A stretch of 64,000 nt of DNA. Source: Archaeoglobaceae archaeon (GTDB lineage: Archaea; Halobacteriota; Archaeoglobi; Archaeoglobales; Archaeoglobaceae). The notes beneath the pieces are model-generated. The model was not told the origin of the DNA. It did no database searches and saw only the letters and a list, made by a program, of their open reading frames with translations. Shown piece by piece: positions 60,478 through 64,000 of this stretch (its first letter is position 1; each line of letters begins with the position of its first letter). Location: NCBI GenBank assembly GCA_027036775.1, contig JALWDS010000004.1, positions 62,001 through 126,000 of the forward strand. The letters are read 5' to 3'. The translations under genes and the position numbers were made by a program.

Positions 60478-62374
60478 GCTGTTCGGAGAGTCTTTCAAAA
60501 AGAGAAAACACGAGTTCGCATACTTCGAGAAGATTTTGAAGTCCGCAAGGATTCCAAAATCCTACGACGTTTACTTGGCCGAAGCGAAGTTTTACAGTAT
60601 TATTCTGGGTGTGGTCGGTTTAACGCTTGGACTCTTCTTTTATTCCCTATTTCTCAACAAGATAGTATCGAAACTGACGAAAACTTATGCCGTAAAAAAT
60701 CCGAGTTTGCCGATTTCGGTGCCAATATCGGTGAATTTACCCATACCCAACGCACCCGCGCTGAAGTTTACGATTTCGGACGTTCTCGCTCAAATAATTT
60801 TTGCGATATTCATGTTCTTCCTCTTCTACTACCTAACCTTCTCACTCTTCAAGCTTTACCCTTCAATGAAGGCGGACGACAGAAAGAGGGCGATCAACAG
60901 AATGCTACCCTACGCGGTAAATTACATGTATGCTTTGAGCAAAGGCGGTGTCGGAATTATACAGATAGTTCAGGCACTTGCGAGACACAAAGACGTCTAT
61001 GGAGAGGTTGCAAACGAATTCGCTTTCGTTGTGAACCTAATGGAGTATTTTGGATACGATTTCCATTCAGCTATGACAGAACTTTACGAAATAACACCGT
61101 CCGACACGATGAAGGAGTTCATAGCAGGCTTGATAACAACTATAGACAGCGGAGGAGATGTAACCGTTTACTTGGCTCACAAGTGCGAACAATACGTCGA
61201 AAAGAGCAAATCCGAACAAAAGAGCTTCATAGAAACCTTGGGGCTTTTGGCCGAAAGTTACGTGACCATAGCTGTAACCGCACCACTGTTTATAATAATA
61301 CTTCAAAGCATAATGCTCGTTATAGGTAGCGGTAACCTTAGGGACCTTTACGGCGTTACATACGTTCTGATACCAGCATCATCCGCATTCTTTGCATTTA
61401 TAGTTTATCTTCTGACTCCAAAAGAGTTTAAAGTCGCTGAGAGCGTCGAAAAGAAGAAAGAGGAAAAAACAGAGTTGCACGTCGAAGAGGGCAGAGAAAT
61501 TTACGAGAGATTTAAGAAGGCTAAGGCGAGAAGGGAAAGTGTAGAAAAGCTAAAGTATCCTTTAAGAACACTCCGCGAAAATCCGACTTACGTCTTGGCA
61601 GTATCCATACCCGTATCTGCCCTCTACGTTTTCCTTCTATTAAGAACCTTTAGACCCGATTTCCTCATAATAACCGCCGTAATAATTGCCCTGTCACCTC
61701 TGGCTATCCTTCACGAGGCAAAGAAAAGGAGAGAGAGGATAATAAAGGATCAGATACCCGAAGTCTTAAAGGGGCTTGCGAGCGTTACGGCAACAGGTGC
61801 AACTTTACAGCAAGCAGTTGACATAGTTGCTGAATCTGGCAGTGGATACCTATACGACGAGATAAAGAGAATGAAGAAGAGCGTTGAGTGGGGGGCGGAT
61901 TTAATTGAGGCTTTTAGGGACGTTGCGAGGAACTTGAAAATTCCTTCTCTGACAAGGGTTGTAACCATTTTAACTGACGTTCTAACGATAGGAGGTGATA
62001 TAACCGAAACTCTTCACGTTTGCAGTAGAGATGCGGAGCTTGAAAGGAGTTTGGTCAGAGAGAGGAGGTTTAGCATGTTCATATACCTCGTAATAATATA
62101 CGTCTCCTTCTTCACCTTCGTTGGGATAATGGTCGTTCTGTTTACAAAGCTCTTCCCAAAGTTCTTCGAGATGTCAACGACGACTGTCAGCTTTATGAAG
62201 ACCAAGGTTGACAAAGATACGCTCGTATGGATACTAACTCAAGCCATGATACTTCAGGCCATATTTTCGGGCTTGGTTGCGGGTATAATGGGTGAAGAGG
62301 ATCCGAGTTCGGGAGCAAAACACACCATAGTTATGCTCGGAGTCGTTTTGGCAATCTTAATGTTTATTATATAA
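60461..62374 (+). CDS. Type IV pilus/secretion platform membrane protein (TadC/GspF-like, two-domain)
   Basis: The 637-residue membrane protein contains two T2SSF domains: one around YAVNYMYALSKGGVGIIQIV (about residues 150-280) and one around LASVTATGATLQQAVDIVAE (about 435-560). Four to five hydrophobic segments flank each, with further helices near the N-terminus. This tandem arrangement is usual for archaeal pilus and archaellum platforms (compare ArlJ). It forms an operon with the ATPase. No archaellum-specific genes are nearby, so a pilus or adhesion system is more likely. Confidence 0.9.
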   Translation: MRLAYRLFGESFKKRKHEFAYFEKILKSARIPKSYDVYLAEAKFYSIILGVVGLTLGLFFYSLFLNKIVSKLTKTYAVKNPSLPISVPISVNLPIPNAPALKFTISDVLAQIIFAIFMFFLFYYLTFSLFKLYPSMKADDRKRAINRMLPYAVNYMYALSKGGVGIIQIVQALARHKDVYGEVANEFAFVVNLMEYFGYDFHSAMTELYEITPSDTMKEFIAGLITTIDSGGDVTVYLAHKCEQYVEKSKSEQKSFIETLGLLAESYVTIAVTAPLFIIILQSIMLVIGSGNLRDLYGVTYVLIPASSAFFAFIVYLLTPKEFKVAESVEKKKEEKTELHVEEGREIYERFKKAKARRESVEKLKYPLRTLRENPTYVLAVSIPVSALYVFLLLRTFRPDFLIITAVIIALSPLAILHEAKKRRERIIKDQIPEVLKGLASVTATGATLQQAVDIVAESGSGYLYDEIKRMKKSVEWGADLIEAFRDVARNLKIPSLTRVVTILTDVLTIGGDITETLHVCSRDAELERSLVRERRFSMFIYLVIIYVSFFTFVGIMVVLFTKLFPKFFEMSTTTVSFMKTKVDKDTLVWILTQAMILQAIFSGLVAGIMGEEDPSSGAKHTIVMLGVVLAILMFII

Positions 62375-63152
62375 TTTCTTTTAATATTTTATTCATCTCC
62401 TCAGCTTTCTCCTTTAAAATCTCCAAAGCCTTCTTCATTACGGTCCTAACTGGTAAAGCCCCAGTCCCCTCAACAACGAAGAGGTAGTTTTCTGTTTCCT
62501 CAATTCTTATCGCGTTTTCTTCGCAAACCTTTACGCATTCCATGCACATCGAACAATCCAAAACGTTTGAAACCTTTAACTTACCGTCCAACTTCAAAAC
62601 ACCTCTTGGGCAGGCCTTTACGCACTCACCGCAGTTTTTGCAGTTCTCGTTGACGACGATGTTCGGAACAATCTTGTAGTAACAGGCCGAAACAGGTTGA
62701 TACTTCGCGTGCTCCCTTCCAGTCCCCAACCTCGCAACGGCCTCTATCATCAACTGCTGGCCCTCGTAGAGTTCGACTATGGGTATGCTGTCGTAAACCG
62801 GTTTAACTTCGGGGTCTTCGGAGATCAGATCCCCAGAGTATACGACCTTTGGCCCTTCAACGTTCAACCTAAACGAAATCTGGCAGTTTGGGCAACCTTC
62901 ACCGTTACAAACGCACCTCTCTGGCATGTTGAACCTCTCGAGATCGGTTTTTATGGGTATGAGACCTATCCTGTGTGCTATTATTTCGTCGTAAAGGTAG
63001 GATGTGTTCATGTAAAAAACAACGTAATCCACGGCCATGGTGGGGACTAAGCTCTTCATAGCCCTTCTAAAGGAGTTTGCAAAGGCGATGGGTGCATCTC
63101 TGAGTATGAACCTCACCTTCAGGTCGTTCTCCTCAAGTATCTCCACCTTCAT
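62367..63152 (-). CDS. rpoD: DNA-directed RNA polymerase subunit D
   Basis: The 261-residue subunit D (Rpb3 homologue) begins MKVEILEENDLKVRFILRDA and has SFRRAMKSLVPTMAVDYV, a small Cys knuckle (CVCNGEGCPNC), and a ferredoxin-like insert with two complete clusters (CKNCGECVKACP and CSMCMECVKVCE). The dimerisation end is VEGTGALPVRTVMKKALEIL. It follows rps11 on the same strand in the conserved archaeal rps13-rps4-rps11-rpoD order. Confidence 0.97.
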   Translation of the reverse strand: MKVEILEENDLKVRFILRDAPIAFANSFRRAMKSLVPTMAVDYVVFYMNTSYLYDEIIAHRIGLIPIKTDLERFNMPERCVCNGEGCPNCQISFRLNVEGPKVVYSGDLISEDPEVKPVYDSIPIVELYEGQQLMIEAVARLGTGREHAKYQPVSACYYKIVPNIVVNENCKNCGECVKACPRGVLKLDGKLKVSNVLDCSMCMECVKVCEENAIRIEETENYLFVVEGTGALPVRTVMKKALEILKEKAEEMNKILKEII

Positions 63153-63165
63153 GTTTCACCAAAAA

Positions 63166-63558
63166 TCAAACTCTTCTACCTCTCTTCCCACCGGGTGGTC
63201 TCGTTCCGTCGTGCGGGATCGGTGTGACGTCCTCAATTCTGCCTATCTTGAGTCCGGCTCTCGCCAGAGCTCTTATCGCAGCTTGAGCTCCCGGACCGGG
63301 GGTTATGTGCTTGTTACCTCCCGGTGCCCTCACCTTTATGTGAACACCCTCAATCCCCTTCTCCTTGGCTATTTCAGCAGCCCTTAACGCTGCCTGCATC
63401 GCCGTGTAGGGATTACCTTCATCTCTGTCCGCCTTAACTATCATTCCACCGCTGACCCTTGCAATCGTTTCGCTTCCAGTTATGTCCGTAATCGTGATGA
63501 TCGTGTTGTTGTAACTGCTGAATATGTGGGCTATACCCCACCTACCCTTCTTAGCCAT
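63166..63558 (-). CDS. rps11: 30S ribosomal protein S11
   Basis: This 130-residue S11 has [59 protein letters not shown] and the C-terminal [19 protein letters not shown]. It is full length. It starts 5 bp after the rps4 stop; ribosome-site-like GAGGTGAT precedes the ATG. Confidence 0.98.
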   Translation of the reverse strand: MAKKGRWGIAHIFSSYNNTIITITDITGSETIARVSGGMIVKADRDEGNPYTAMQAALRAAEIAKEKGIEGVHIKVRAPGGNKHITPGPGAQAAIRALARAGLKIGRIEDVTPIPHDGTRPPGGKRGRRV

Positions 63559-63563
63559 TTAGA

Positions 63564-64000
63564 TCACCTCGCAAAGGGGGAATTTGGATAGAATCCAATC
63601 TTGGTTTCCTCATCCCTTTCAACTATGTAGCTTGGAGACGTAACCCTCCTACCGTCTACAGCTATGTGACCGTGGGTTATGAGCTGTCTCGCCTGCTTTA
63701 TTGTCCTTGCCAAACCCTGCCTGTAAACTATCGTCTGCAACCTCCTCTCAAGGAAGTCTTCAACGGTCAGGTTTAGGATGTCGTCCAGAGTTGCTTTCTC
63801 TTCGAGAACACCCATCCTTATCAACCTGTTTATCACAGCGTTGGCCTTCGCCCTCGCAATCTCACCCTCCTTACCCGGTAGGTTCACCTTGCTGAGCAAA
63901 TCCCTCGCCACCCTCCTATACTTCCTAAGTATGTTTTCAAACCTCCAAAGCTCCCTCTTGTTCCTCAAACCGTATTTGATCAGAAGCTGAGCTTCCCTCT
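63564..64000 (-). CDS. rps4: 30S ribosomal protein S4, N-terminus outside the window
   Basis: The track gives an internal TTG start at 63968, but the frame continues upstream to the window edge as [10 protein letters not shown] before [11 protein letters not shown], which is the normal archaeal S4 sequence. So the true start lies beyond 64000. The S4 RNA-binding domain is present ([35 protein letters not shown]). It is the leftward neighbour of rps13 in the standard archaeal operon (rps13 not visible). Confidence 0.96.
   Translation of the reverse strand, partial: REAQLLIKYGLRNKRELWRFENILRKYRRVARDLLSKVNLPGKEGEIARAKANAVINRLIRMGVLEEKATLDDILNLTVEDFLERRLQTIVYRQGLARTIKQARQLITHGHIAVDGRRVTSPSYIVERDEETKIGFYPNSPFAR

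Noticed and set aside
1-64000. CRISPR array, rRNA operon, replication origin
   Set aside because: No regularly spaced direct repeats, no rRNA-like stretches and no cdc6/ORB-like cluster were seen on reading; only the repeats listed above were found.

Overview
The window looks like a chromosomal segment of a (hyper)thermophilic euryarchaeon of the Archaeoglobales (Archaeoglobus/Ferroglobus/Geoglobus-like). Archaeal markers are S8e, S11, S4, RNA polymerase subunit D with two ferredoxin clusters, SRP54, aIF2-beta, Nop5, CDP-archaeol synthase, archaeal-type SAM synthetase, archaeal topoisomerase I and topoisomerase VI-A, and a tetraether lipid synthase homologue. The fused Fae-Hps enzyme and the fused UPF0200-UPF0201 protein (the AF_1395 arrangement) point to Archaeoglobaceae. 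Many genes have a TATA-like box about 25-30 bp before the start codon and no leader, others a GGTGA/GGAGG-type ribosome site, and many neighbours overlap by 4-25 bp. The species is not claimed.

Layout. 1-6069: glycerate kinase tail, MoaC, a GGCT-like protein, DUF167, a MoxR ATPase/VWA pair, UPF0280, phosphopantothenate synthetase and a MoaD-like carrier. 6066-10324: leftward topA-S8e, an IS200/IS605-like hairpin end, carS and a phosphoesterase, then a rightward nucleotide kinase. 10325-15672: intron-containing tRNA-Tyr, an orphan gene tail, an exported-protein/lipoprotein operon divergent from a membrane-anchored winged-helix protein, tRNA-Pro, an HD hydrolase, UPF0282, and tRNA-Leu followed by a decayed integrase. 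15688-22603: mtnA, DUF89, a Cys-rich protein, nop5, ASCH, UPF0200/0201, tRNA-Arg, HD, Mut7-C, nth and aIF2-beta. 22608-28888: fae-hps, hicBA, a nuclease-like gene overlapping mutS, GNAT and M20 peptidase.

28869-44053: a tetraether lipid synthase homologue interrupted by a 439-residue intein exactly at the third cysteine of its radical SAM motif, then TPR, MEMO, a catalytically dead phosphoesterase paralogue, hisG, SAM synthetase, two acyl-CoA synthetases, a CDF-NifX fusion, a PaaK ligase, and a DUF104/MazF-like toxin-antitoxin cassette flanked by two identical 25-bp copies of a bidirectional promoter. 44092-51003: cooC, a P-type proton ATPase, srp54, nif3, top6A and an intact phosphoesterase.

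51004-62374 is a cell-surface island: a pilin, a lipoprotein, two small DxDxDG proteins, a 1097-residue VWA/Ig-like surface protein, five tiny pilin-like proteins that almost all carry a G-Q processing site, and the secretion ATPase and membrane platform of an archaeal type IV pilus system. The window ends in the rps4-rps11-rpoD ribosomal/RNA polymerase operon. The most interesting items are the Tes intein, the promoter-splitting TA cassette, the pilus/adhesin island, the pseudo-phosphatase, and the integrase and IS605-like remnants.
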